From a virus: a stretch of DNA of 57,429 nucleotides. The stretch covers positions 1 through 57,429 of the IMG/VR virus record IMGVR_UViG_3300023184_000150; one strand, given 5' to 3'. Below are positions 16,331-31,300 of this stretch, piece by piece; within the stretch, counting starts at the first letter, position 1; each line of letters begins with the position of its first letter. The position numbers and the translations under genes were made by a program. The notes beneath the pieces were generated by a model. It did no database searches. It had not been told where the DNA came from and was given only the letters and a program-made list of their open reading frames with translations.

Positions 16331-19300
16331 ATGGCGTCTTCTAATAAACAATCAGCAAACTTACTTCCTGAATATTTAAAGACAGATAAAAATTCAAAAT
16401 TTTTATCAGGTACAATAGATCCGCTAATTCAAACGCCTCAGTTAGAAAGGGTAGATGGATTTGTAGGATCAAAAATAACTCCTAATTATAATCCTTCAAC
16501 TGATTATTACCTTAAAGAGAATCTACCATTACGTTCTGAATATTCATTAGAACCTGCATTAGTGTTCAAAGATAAATCATCTAATATAACCGATGTAGTT
16601 GCATTTGATGATATTATAAATGAAATTAAAATACAGGGCGGAAAAACTGATGATTTAGATACGCTATTTAAAAATAAGTTTTATTCATACGATCCTTACA
16701 TTGATTGGGATAAACTTGTAAATTATAATCAATATTATTGGCTTACAACCGGTCCGGATACTATTGTAATAACACCTACTGAAAATATCTTTGTAGATAT
16801 GATAGGACACCCTTCATATACCATGCCTAATGGATATCCATTAAGTAATGGAATGAAAATAGTTTTTACAATTAGTTTTACTAATACATCAGAAACAACT
16901 ACTACTGTAATAACTTCAGGTACTTCATACATAGTCGAAGGAGTAGGCAGCAGCATACAGTTAATTGATTTTACATTATTGGAAGTTAATAGTTCAGTTG
17001 CAACTGTATATAATGAAACATTTGACGGCGACGCATTTGATTCTTATCCATTTGATGGCGATTCAAAATTGCCAGTTACTCCTGAATATATTACTATTAA
17101 TAGAGCAAGCAATGATTTAAATCCATGGTCACGGTACAATAGATGGTTCCATGCGGATGTTATCAAAGTTACTTCTGAAATTAACAATCATTCTTCAGTA
17201 ATATATCCTTTAGATAAAAGAGCTAAAAGACCAATTATTGAGTTTAAACCAAATATTCAACTTTATAATTTTGGTAATAAAGGTATTAGGAATGTTGATT
17301 TAATTGACGTAGATACAACTAGTACAAGTTTAGTAGATGGCACCTTAGGATACTATGTCGATGGTGTATTGTTAGAAAAAGGCAATCGTGTAATTTTTAA
17401 TGCTTCTACTTCTACAATATTCACTGTAAATTATGATGTTACAACAAATCCACCCACACTTAGATTAATTGCAAATACTTCTACTAAGTTATTAAACTCT
17501 ATAGAAGTAAATTATGGTTATGTAAATAGCGGAACTACATGGCATTATACAACTAAGGTTGTTAATAATGTAGAAATTACAAAATGGTGGAAATCACAAC
17601 AACATACAAAAATAAATCAAGCACCGTTGTTTGATTTGTATGATCAGTACGGAATTAGTTATACTGAAAAAAATTCTAATTTTACCGGAAATAAAATTTT
17701 TGGTTATGATGTAGGAACAGGAAAAAATGATAGTGTATTAGGTTTTCCTTTAAAATATCAAAATAGTGTAGGTGTAGGAAGTTACCTATTTAAAAATTAT
17801 TTCATGTCAGATGCTATTTCTCTTACCAATAATGAAAATGTAAGTTATAGTATATCTGCAGGAATTACATATTTTAAAGTTGCTGGTGAATTAAAAAATG
17901 TATGGAAAATAGCATCTAATTATAAAACTCCTATAGTTGAAATACAAACGGTTCCAACTTCTACTAGTTCTGTAATTATAACTTCTATAACCAATTCAGC
18001 CACTTCGGTTGTTTCTTTTGTTAATGGAAGTTTGGTTAAATCGTCATTAGGGGATGATGGATTATCTGTAATTTTTGATAATAAGTTATCTGTTAATGAT
18101 ACTGTATCTTTAGAAATTACTGCCAGCGATATCCCTAATTCAAACGGGTATTTTAAAACTCCGATAAGTTTAACAAATAATCCGTTAAATGGTAACATTG
18201 AAACAATGACATTAAGTGGATTGAGCGATCACTTATCAACCATGATAACTAGTGACTCAAACTTTAGTGGAGTATTTCCGGGAGTCAGCAATTTAAGAGA
18301 TATAACAGGATATTCTACATATGGCAAAAGACTAATAATTAATGCCAATCCTATTGCATTCTCTCAAATATTTTTAGGAAAAAAAGAACATAATGTAATT
18401 GATGCTATTCGATATGCAGCAGATCAATATAATCAATTTAAAATGAATCTGTTTAAGGCAATTTCTAATGTTGATAGTCAATTAACTCCTGCTGATGCAC
18501 TCGATGTTGCATTAAAAGAAATCAATGCTAATAGAGATACTCGTTCTCCTTATTACAATTCGGACATGCTAGGATATGGTCCGAATAAAAAAATATCGAC
18601 TAAAGTAGCTACAGTAGCAGGACCTAATCAGATAGTTTATATATCTGAGTTTTTTGACTTAACAACTCTTAGTACTCGGGCATTTTTTGTATATGTAAAT
18701 GATATACAATTAATTCATGGAACAGAATATATTTTTGATAATACAGATTCTAATACAATAAAAATTGTAAAATCGATCAGTGTGGGTGATATCATCACGG
18801 TAAATTACTACAGTAATACTAATGGATCATTCATTCCTGCAACTCCTAGTAAATTAGGTCTATATCCAAAATATAAACCTTTCAAATATACAGATACTTC
18901 GTTTTTATCAACTGATGCAACAGTTATTCAATGCCATGACGGTAGTATAATAAAATCATACGATGATTATCGAGATGATATTATTTTAGAATATGAAAAA
19001 AGAGTTTATAACAATATCAAAATAAACTACAATAAAAATATTTTTGATGTGTTAGCATCAATGCCTGGAGCATTTAGAAATAATGACTATTCGTTAGACG
19101 ATGCCACAGACATACTTTCTAAAGATTTTGTCAAATGGACCGGTATATATAATATTGATGTTACTACTAACAATGTATTTGACGAAGCTAATCAATTTAC
19201 ATGGAACTACGTAGAATCTTTTGATACCTTATTTAATAGTCCTGTGCCTGGCTATTGGAGAAGTATATACAAATATTTCTACGACACTGATCGTCCTCAT

Positions 19301-22300
19301 ACACATCCTTGGGAAATGTTAGGACATACAGACAAGCCAAGTTGGTGGGATACACATTATAATTGGGTTGATCCTCTTAAAAGAACCGCATTGATTATAG
19401 CTATTTTATATGGTTATACCAATGAGCCACCCGATACTACTATTAATAGTAACTATGCTCGTAGTAGATTTATATTCATTGTTCCAGTTTCTCTTTCAGG
19501 TGAGTTATTATCTCCTGCAGAGTTTTTAGTATCTGAAAATAGTTATTATAATAAAAAGTCAGAATGGAAATTTGGTGATGGCGGCCCCGCCGAAACTGCA
19601 TGGAAGCGGAGTAGTTATTGGCCGTTTGTTTCTAATATATTAGCCGCAACACTATACCCATCGTCTTATACTGCTAGTATGTATGATGTTAGTCGTACTA
19701 CTTTTAATATGTTAGGACAACTAATCTATAATAATGATTTGTATTTAAATCCATCAAAATTATTAATAGACGGAGATGTACAAACTGCTGGATATGGAGT
19801 GTATGTTGTTGAAAAAGGAAAACAAAAAGATCTACAGTATGTTGCATCTTTAAAACAAGACTTAACATATATTAATTTTAACCTATTTCATAAACTTGGA
19901 GGATTCGCTAGTAAAGATAAGCTACAAATTATTATTGATTCAATTGATCCAGTTTCTCAAGCACCTGGTGCTATTTTGCCGCTCGAAGATTATTCGTTAA
20001 TTTTAAATGTAAGTAATCCAATTAAATCAGCTAGTATTTCTGGAATTATTATTCAACGTTCGAACGGCAAATTTATCATCAAAGGATATGATAAAAATAA
20101 TCCATATTTTAATATTCTCAAACCTAATAAACAATCTCAAGCTAAAAGAATTACTGTAGGAGGAGTTTCTTCTGCATTCACAGATTGGACAGGAATTGTT
20201 AATAATGGAAATAGTGGTCTTAGTTCAATTGATATTACTTCAGCAGCTCCCAATACAACACATTATTATAAAACAGGTCAAATTGTAAGATATAACGGTG
20301 CTTATTATATAGTTAAAGTTGGACATACTTCACAATCTGTATTTGATCCTACATTGTTTCAAAAATTACCAGAACTGCCAATGACAGGTGGAGCAACGGT
20401 AGCATCTTATGCTAAATTTGAAAATGAAACAACTAAAGTTATATATGGAACTAGTTTTAACAATATACAAGATGTTTATGATTTGTTAGTGGGATACGGT
20501 GCATATCTTGAAAGTCAAGGATTTATATTTGATGAATACAATGCTGATTTAAATGATATTGTAAATTGGAAATTTACAGGTAAAGAATTCTTGTATTGGA
20601 CCACACAAAATTGGGCAGAAGGTAATTTAATTACATTAAGTCCATTCTCTGATTATCTAAAATATTCATTTGCAGACTCTATAGTTGATGATATTGCATA
20701 TAGCCGATATGAATATAGTTTGCTAAAAGCCGATGGTAAGTCATTTCCAATAGATAAATTCCGATTGAGTCGTGAAGATGGTGTTTGTATTATTAATACT
20801 ATAGATACATTAGATGGTATATTCTTTGCAACATTAAATTCTGTACAAAAAGAACACGGAATGGTATTCAATAATTCTACAATTTTCAATGACACTATAT
20901 ATGATATTGAAACAGGATACAAACAACAAAGAATTAAACTTTCGGGATTTAGAACTTTAGGATGGAACGGCGATTTATCAAGTCCTGGTTTTGTGTATGA
21001 CAATGTTAAGATTACTGATTGGAATTCTTATGGAATATATCTACCAGGAAATATTGTAAGATATAATGGTTCATATTACGAAGCAAATGTTAAAATTAGT
21101 AGTGATGCTACTTTTGATTTTAATAAATGGACAAAATTAAATAGTAAGCCTGAATCTAATTTGTTACCTAATTTTGATTATAAAATTAATCAGTTTGAAG
21201 ATTTTTATAGTTTAGATATTGATAACTTTGATGCCACTCAACAGCAATTGGCACAGCATCTTGTTGGTTATACACCAAGAACATATTTTAATAATATCTT
21301 TACAAATCCTATAACTCAATATAAATTCTATCAAGGATTTATTAAAGAAAAAGGAACAAAAAATGCTATCGATAAATTAGATAAAGTTGGTAAATTTACT
21401 CGTCAAGGAAATATAAAATTTAATGAAGATTGGGCTTTTAGAATTGGTGAGTATGGAAGTTTTAATACTTATAATGAACTTGAATTTACATTAGATGAAG
21501 GTGGAACATTAGAAAATCCTTACATTGTTAAATTAGTTGATGAATTGCCTTCTGATAAAAATCCGTTAATCAATTATATAGTTACTTCGGACCTATTGTT
21601 AGTTTCAGAAAATAATATTACTACATCGACATTTGTTACAAATCCATCGACATTTTTTGACAATAATCTAACATTGATTACTGCGGGTTATGTTAGAATG
21701 GATGATGTTACTGCTACGGCTTATAACAAAAATAGTTTATTAGATATTGCAAATAATTCTGTTTTATCAAATGGCGATACAATATGGCTGGGTTTCTTAG
21801 AAAATGGTGATTGGGGAGTTAGTAGGTATTCAAAACAATCAGCTAAAATTGCAGGAGTATATGTAAGTGCGCCAGCAACTTCAATCACTTTCACTACTGA
21901 TAGAAATCATGAATTATCAGTAGGAGAAATTATATCCGTGGTAAGATTTAATAATCAAGTTAATGGCATACATATTATTACAGATATTCCTAGACTAGAT
22001 CAATTCACAGTTGCATCAGCATTAACAACAATCGTTAATGCTGATTTATTAAGCTATGGTGAATTATTTAAATTTGAAAATGCAAGATATGCAAATGTTG
22101 AAGAACTTTCTAATATAAAAACTTTATTACGTTATAAAGAAGGGGAGAAATTTTGGATAGATGAAAACGCTGATGGAAAATGGCAAGTTTATGAAAAGAC
22201 AAAAAATTATTCCACCGCTACTAATTTTGTAGGCCCGGCAACGCCATTAAATCAACACCTCGGACAATCTATATATTCATCAGATAATAGTGATGTTGTG

Positions 22301-25300
22301 ATGGTGTCTGCACCTGGATATACAATACCAAATTCTAATAGTATAGGTACAGTAAAATTATTTAAAAAGAATAACACCACAAAATTATTAAACGAATATT
22401 TTGATTATACATTAGGTGCAGGATATTGTACATCTAGTGCTGATACTCAGTTTGGTTATTCAATAGCGTACGATAGTAACAAAAAATTGTTTTTTACAGG
22501 AGCGCCTGGTGCATCCAACGTTGTTATTAACACTTCAGACATAGGTGTTAGATATATTTCAGTTTTTAGTACATCAACATTAGGAACTGCAAAAGGTTTT
22601 AATTCAGAGGGAGTAGTTAAGGTCCATGGTATTGATTCTAATAAAGAAATATATACTAAAGTTTTGGTAAGTCCAGTTTCAACTACTACATATACAGCAT
22701 CACATCTTCGTTTCGGACATTCCTTATACATTACTCAACCTAATGCTAATTCTAACACAACCTTGCTAGTAGGTGCTCCGGGCGATTCCACAACAAGTAC
22801 TACTGGTTTTGTTTATACTTACAGCGTAACACCAACTGCTGATATCATGATTCAAACTCCCATCTGGATTCGTCCTAATGGATCATTAACACCCGGCAGT
22901 CAATTTGGACATAAAATTGCAGGTGATACATCAGGAACAATTATTGCTATTAGTGCTCTGAAACATATTGAAGGCGATAACGTTGGAATGGTTCAATTAT
23001 TTGATAAAACGTTATCTTGGTTCCAAACTATATATTCACCGTTTGGAACATCTGCTGAATTTGGTAATGATGTAACGGTGTCCTCTGATGGTTCTTTGAT
23101 GTTTATATCATCAACTAATTCAAAAGCATTGGGAGAATCATCAGGTAAAGTTGCTGTTTATAAAAAAACAGGAACAGGAGTTGTATTCCAATACAAAACA
23201 TCTCGTGCTCGAGTGATACTTTTGCTTGCTGCTAATATTAATGCTCCACTTTATTATGGAGAAGAGACAATTCTAAATTGGATGATGCAAGATTTATATA
23301 CTCAGGCAGACATAGATGCATTTAATCAATTTTGGATTGACTATAGATTAGCAAATCCAATCGACGCAGCAATATATGATGCACAACGAGTAGCAGACTC
23401 TGTTAATGCGGTAAGCACTAGATTTTATGTAATTGGAGCATATCAAGACAATGCCGATGCACCTTTGTATCCAACTGAGGAAAATATTAGATACTGGATG
23501 TTGAACGGAATAGATAATAACCGCGCTAATTTTAACGCAGCAATTGCAGCAAATAATATAGCCAATCCTAAAGAATATCGAAGGATACTTGAAGAACGAG
23601 CATTGGCAACATCTCAATCAGGGTACATATTTACGTTGAATCAAATTATTGACAATCCTCTACAAAATAATAATTTAAATTTTGGACAATCAATAGTTAT
23701 TAGTAAAGATAATAATATATTAGCGATAAGTTCTCTTGGTATAAACAAATCCGAATTTGTAAAATTTGATGAAAAGTCTAAAAAAGGTGAGACAACATTT
23801 GATGGTGATACAACTAAGTTTATTAATTCTATACCAGATGCAGGCACAGTATTGGTTTATAATAACCTAAATGGGTATTTCATAATAGCAGAAGAAATTA
23901 TAAACGAATCAATATTAGAAAATAGTAGATACGGAGCATCTTTGTCTATTACAAATGATGATTTATTTGTAGGCTATCCAACTGGTACAGAATATAGCGG
24001 AACAGATAAATCTGGTTTTTCTCAATTTTCCAAAATTTCAGATACTGGAAGCTGGAAATTACTTAGAGAACAAGATCGTTCTGTAGATATTACCACAGTT
24101 GATAGAGTAGCATTAATTGATTCTATTAAAGAAGAAGTTGTAGAATATTTAGATATAATTGATCCCTTGAAGGGAAAAATTGCAGGAATGGCTGAACAAG
24201 AATTAAAATATAAATCAGTATTTGATCCTGCAATTTATACAATAGGTATCGCTTCTTCAATAGTTGATACTGAGTCAAGCTGGATAGATGATCATATAGG
24301 AGAACTATGGTGGGATTTAAGTACAGCAAAATATCAATGGTATGAGCAAGGTGATGATATATTCAGAAAAAATAATTGGGGTAAATTGTTTCCTGGAGCA
24401 AGCATAGATGTCTATGAATGGGTTAGATCTGAGTTAATGCCCAGTGAATGGGCTGCTCAAGCTGATACTAATGTAGGACTAACTAAAGGAATTAGTGGCC
24501 AACCTAAATATCCAGACAACAGCATTGTTTCTATTAAACAAAAATTTAATAACGTAACAAACTCTTTTGAAAATGTATATTTTTTCTGGGTTAAAAATAA
24601 AGTAACAGTTCCTGATGCTAAAAATAGAAGAATAAGTAGTTATCAAGTAGCTAGTATTATTGCAGATCCTGTATCTAATGGATTAAAATTTATTGAAATT
24701 TTATCAGCAAATAGTTTAGCATTTGCAAATATTCAATCAATGCTTATTGGAAATAGAATAAATGCAAATATTTCAATTGACACTACAAGTAATGAAATAC
24801 CAAAACACACAGAATGGGTATTATTATCAGAAGGTGATCCTAACGGAATTCCGCCTGCTTCAATTGAGAAAAAATTATTCGATAGCACCTTAGGACATGA
24901 TCCAGATGGAAATAAAGTTCCTGCAACTGGTTTAACTTATAGAAACAAATATGGAATTGGAATAAGACCTCAGCAATCTCTGTTTAAAGATAGGATAGAA
25001 GCTTTACGAAATATTGTTGAATTTGCTAATTCAATTTTAATTAAAAATAAAATAACAGGTAATTATAGCTTTGATAATTTAACTAAGATTGATCCAATAC
25101 CTGATATCTTTTATAGAGAATTTGATGCAAAAGTTGAAAGTTTATCAGATTTGGATAATATATCGACTACTAATTTTTCCCAAGCAATAATAGAATGTCA
25201 AGTAGATAATGGTAAAATAATTTCAGCAGATGTAATATCTTCCGGTTATGGATATATGTATCCTCCTAAGGTAACTATACTATCAGACAATGTATCCGAT

Positions 25301-28300
25301 GCTGAAATTTTAACAGAAATTGATGACGACGGTAAAGTAATAAATCTAACAATTTCAAATTCTGGAGATGGATTTGCTTCAGCACCGACATTAATTGTTC
25401 GTCCTCAAACTATTATTGTTGAAATAAATTCAGAATATGGTAATAGATGGACTAAACATCAATATGATTATAATTCATTATCATGGGTAAGAATTAAAAA
25501 TCAAACATATAATACTCCGTTATATTGGGAATATGTTGATTGGAGTAGTGAATCATTTAATTCTTTTAAAGCATACTCATATGTATTAGATGGAGTATAT
25601 GAATTAGATTCTGCTAAAAATTTACTTCCAGGTGCATATGTAAAAGTTAATAATGTAGTTGAGGGAAATTACATTATTCTTGAAAGAATGTCTAACAATA
25701 TAATAGGTAATTTTTCTGAAAATTATGATATTGTATTTGTAAAAAATGGAACAATACAAATTTTAGATACATTATGGAATTATTCTGAATCAAATTATGC
25801 ATATGATATTGCAACATTAGATGAAACGTTGTATGATCAAATTCCAGACTTAGAAGTATTCAATATATTATACGCATTAAAACATGATATTTTTATTAAT
25901 GATTTAAGAGTAAATTGGAATTTATTATTCTTTGTAGCAGTTAAATATGCGCTAACTGAACAGAAATTATTAGATTGGGCATTTAAAACATCTTTTATAA
26001 ACATTACTAATTTTATAGGAACATTAGATCAACGTCCTGTTTATAAATTAGATAATGAACAATATTTTGAAGATTATATTAATGAAGTTAAACCATATCA
26101 TAGTCAAATTAGAAAATACACATCTAATTACGCATATTTAGATAACACTGATGAAAATTCTCCATTAAGTGCAACAGATTTTGATTTGCCACCTTACTAT
26201 AATACTGTAACTGATAAATTTGAAGTTGTAGGATTATCAAATTCACTAATAAATTCTCAACCGTGGAAATCTTGGGCAGATAATTATACTTCTGAAATTG
26301 GTGAAATTGTAGTTTCAAATAACGGAACACTTTATACCCAACGTCCAATAGTACGTGTTACTGGAGGAGGAATCCATGTTACTTCTACAGCCACTGCTGA
26401 AGCTTACATAAGAAATGGCGGAATTTACAAAATAGTTGTAACTAATCCAGGTGCCGGATATACCGAAAATCCTGTAATAACAATCTCCGGTGGCGGCCCA
26501 ATGGTATATAGCACTGCTACTGCATCGGCACGTTTATTAAATTTAAAAACAAGGAAAAATTTAATAGGTATTAAATTTGATAGAGTAAATGCAAACTCCG
26601 AAATAGGAATTACATCAGTAACTGATACATTTACATGTACCGGTGATACTGATAAATTTGTGCTTACATGGTTAGCAGATCCTAATAAAGAAAACATTCT
26701 ACCTACTTTAGATAAGCAATTAATACTATCTACTGATTATACAATTGAGTATTACACTGAAGAATATAATGGATATACAAAAAAATATTCTAGATTTGTA
26801 TTTTTAAATGTTGTACCTTCTGTAAATCAAATATTCAGAATTACATATAATAAAAATATTAATTTATATACTGCGGTTGATAGAATTGAAAATTTATATA
26901 CTTCAACCGCAGTGCTATCAACGTTGATGACAGGAACAGTTTATCCTGGATCAATCATTCAAGGATTACCATTTGATTATTCAGTACCATGGGATACCGT
27001 TCAAGGTAACGGAAATTTTGGAGTTGATAATTCAACATGGAGTGAGCTTGTAAATTATTATACAACTGCAAAATTAATTAGTACTGCTACATTTGGTGCT
27101 TCTACATTATATCTTAACACCACCACGGGTATTGTTCCTGGACAAGTTATTAATATTTTAAACTCATCAACAATTCGTATTAGACCTGATACAATTGTTA
27201 AATCTGTTAATGCTTCTACAAGATCTATAACAATTAGTAAACCGTCATATAGAATAATAAATGCTAGCTCTACTGCTACCGCAGTCGGATCTTCTATAAT
27301 TATCAGAACTACTCCGCCGTTTAATGGAGGTATAGTTAAAGATGATAATGTTATTATTACTGGAATTACTTCTGGCGGTTATAACGGAACTTATAAAGTT
27401 TTTTCTGTACTAGACGCTGATCAATTTTATATTAAATCAACATCGGTATTATCAACAACAAAACCAATTATTAGTTTAATTGCTTCTGCAACTATTGCGA
27501 CTATACTTACTACAATTGATTCTAACAATGTATTAATAGATAGATATGAGGGAATTTATAAATCTGCATCATCTATGATTGTTGTTAATTTAGATACATT
27601 ATATGATGATATAATTAAAATATCTGTATTTTTAGATGAATCTCCTACAGAGTTAGAAACTGGAATTCCTATTGTAGGACCATATCCTGGTGCAGAATAT
27701 TATTATATGGCCAAGGGTAGTAACGGTAAAGCCATTGCATCTTTTTATCATATGTCTTCTCCTAGTTATAGTATTCGACTATTAGTTTATGGTTGTCCTA
27801 CTATTGAATTCTGGAAACCTGATACATTAGTTTCTAAATTAGATACATCTATATCCGGCGGCACCTTAGCAGCAGGAGTATCAGGAGCAATCATTGACGG
27901 GGATGCATTTTTAAATGTAAGAAACGGATACGCTCCTGAAGAATTAGTTGCAGGACATTCTCTTGATAGTGTTGGTATTAATGTATATACAAAAGCAGAT
28001 AGTTCATATGCTACAGTAGTTTCTGGATCGTTTCCTGTTATAGCAGGAGAAATAACAACTGCCACTATAAGCATGAATGCATTTGCAGGATTAATGGTTC
28101 ATTATAATGGCAAAAACTTTAACAGATTGACATCTGCTGACACAAATTCAGGCCCATATTTTAGTAATATAATAGGAACGCCAGTAGGAAGTGGATCATT
28201 AACTCAATTACAAACACCTTTATTGGATGACTATTCTCAAGGACCGTTTAATCTAGGATTTACATGGAATATGTTTGGTGTTAATTATACGGACGTACAT

Positions 28301-31300
28301 GTAGGAACAAACGGATATTTAACATTTGGCGGCGGTTCTGATTTATGGACTCCATTAACAATAAATGCGCTTCCGTACCCTGCTATTTTTGTAGAATATT
28401 GCGATCTTTGGCAAAAATATGGAATTATTAATAGTGCACCTTTAGTAAGCGGTGAGCCTCCGGGATTATTTTATAATAATGGAACAATTGGAGATTTTGC
28501 ATTTTGGAGATTACGTTTTCAAGGATCACATTACATTTATAGAAACAATCCATTAGCTATGCCTACATTTAATTATGAAGTTACATTATATACTAATGGA
28601 GCAGATCAATATATTGAAATAATATATGAGAATGTATGGAAAGGAACAAATGTTAACGGAGACGTTGGATTTGTAGCCGGTGTTGCAAGTGCTAATGGAA
28701 ATTCTAATATTAATATACCTTATACTTCTATCGATAATGAGTCTAGTCATGTATTTTATAGTACTTCCAACGGCGGTAATTGGCAGTATGCAGGTAAAGG
28801 TAAATTTAACGCTTTTAGAAATCCTTTTGCATTTACTACTTCTACTCAATATTATACATTAGGTGATACTATATATCTAGCACCTCAAACAGTATCAGGT
28901 CGTGCAGGATATACAGCAATAGACGTCGGCGGGTCTAGATCTGTAATTGATAGCAATATGATTTTAGTTAGTAATACAAATTCTGCTATAGTAGAAAGTC
29001 TTGCAATTATTGATGATATTCGTAGTGTGTATGTTCTTGTAGATGGAATTGAAAGATCTGATTATATTTTAACTTCTGTAGGAAATAATAATAATAGGGC
29101 TTGCGTCAAAGTTAATAATCTTAGTTCAATTCCTCATACAATAACTGCTTGGTTCTTTGAATCTAAATACACAACCTTTAACAGGGTAAATGAAGAGTTT
29201 ATTACAGTTGGTAGTACTTCAACTTCGGTATTTATTTTATCTACAATACCGGGAGTAATTGAACCAGTAAGTGAAGAAGTAATTATTGAATTGGGTCAAT
29301 TTTCTACACCTTCAATAAGAAAACGATTATTGCCTCCTAAAACAAGTTATTACAAAGTTAGAAGTAATCAACGAGTATTTGATATTGATAATCAATCCCA
29401 GCATCCACAAAATACATACAATGATGAATTGGTAAAAGTTTATGCAAATGGCGTAGAACTTAGACATGGGTTTGATTACACCGTTGATGTTATATTCAGC
29501 ACCATAACACTAGCAGATGGTTTGTTGCATGATGGCGATGTGTTGGCTATAGTTGCATTAAACAATCAAGATTTTATTATTACTGATAATATATTAAAAT
29601 TAACTAACTCCGTAAATAGCGGCACAACTTTAAAAATTACCTCTTTCACTGATCATGATAACATGTTGCTTAGAACTGAGAGATTTAAAGGAAACGGTAC
29701 TGGGAAATTTAAATTGGCATTCCCTGTAATATACGATAGTTATGTCTGGGTATATCAAAATGGCATTCCACTTACTTCTAAATATGATTTTGAAATTTTA
29801 GATAATTCAACAACCATTCAAATTAATAGTCAAATTATTGTTAAAACAACAGACGATATATTAATAACAACAGTAAATCCACCCTCATATGGTAGTCAAA
29901 TTTTAGGGTATAGAGTTTTTAATGACATGTTTAATAGACAACATTTTAAACGTATGTCTACTTTTTATAGCACAACATTATCTAGAAATTTAGCATTTGA
30001 CGATACTGAAATTTATGTAACTGATGCCACTAAATTAATTCCTCCAAATCCATTAACTAATAAACCGGGTGTTGTATTAATTGATGGAGAGCGTATAGAA
30101 TTTATGGTTAAAGATGGAAATGTACTACGACAATTAAGAAGAAGCACATTAGGTACCGGACCAGCAAATATTTCAATTCCGGGCACTACTGTAATAGATC
30201 AAAGTCTTCAACAAACAATTCCATACAATGAAACTATATCTGTACAAACAACTTCTACAATTGCCTCAACTTATATAATCAATACATTGAGTAATCTTGT
30301 TACAGGAGATGGTATAACATTAACCTCTGGAATAGATGCAATACATCAACTTAGTATATATTATGGTGGAAGAGAACTTAGAAAACAATCTTTAACAGTA
30401 CATGATAATACCAAAGCATACGATACAACTTCTACAAGTATATTAATATTACCTCCGGAATTTACAATAACAACTTCTACACAGTTATTAACGTTAAATG
30501 TATTAGATCAACTTAGTATTGATACTAACATAACAATAGTTCAAAAGAAAGGATATGTTTGGTCAGGTACTGAAACATTATTAACTAGTGATGTAATAGA
30601 AGCACATTTCTTAAGAGAAAAAGAAGCAGCATTGCCTGATATATACTATTACGGCGGATTACAGAATTTAACAATAATTGCAGGATCCATCACTGGTGAA
30701 ATTCAAGCCGGTAATCCATTTTTTACTGCTTTTGATATAATATTATCTTTTGGAGGACCTGCAATTTATGTAGGTATAGGTCCTAGACTACCAAAAAATG
30801 GAATAGCAACAACCCTTAATAATAAAATATATTACAAACCTCAACCATCTTGGGAAGGTGTTGATATTTTTGATTATTATATAGTAGACAAGTTTGGTAA
30901 TAAATCTTATGCTCCTGTAACTATATCTACATGGAGACTGCTAGTACAACCGATTACCATAGATGTACCTTATGAAGCTATAGATTTTCCAATAGCCTTT
31001 AATGTAGTTAGAGGTGGTCCTATTTCATATGTAGTTCTTGATCAGAACAACGATCGAATAGGAAATCGAGGCCGCTGGGAGGTTAAAAATGATGGACAAT
31101 TATATTTCACCGCCACTCCTAAATATATATCTGTAGCAGATTTAATTTATATTGGATATACTGCATTTACTATATATGATAGTTTCTCATATTCATATAT
31201 TCTTGTTAGAGTATTACCGCCGGTAGTTCTGACAGCAGGCCCACTTGAAATATATGTTGTAACAAGTAGTACAAATTTCCAATTAGAAGCCTCTGTAATA

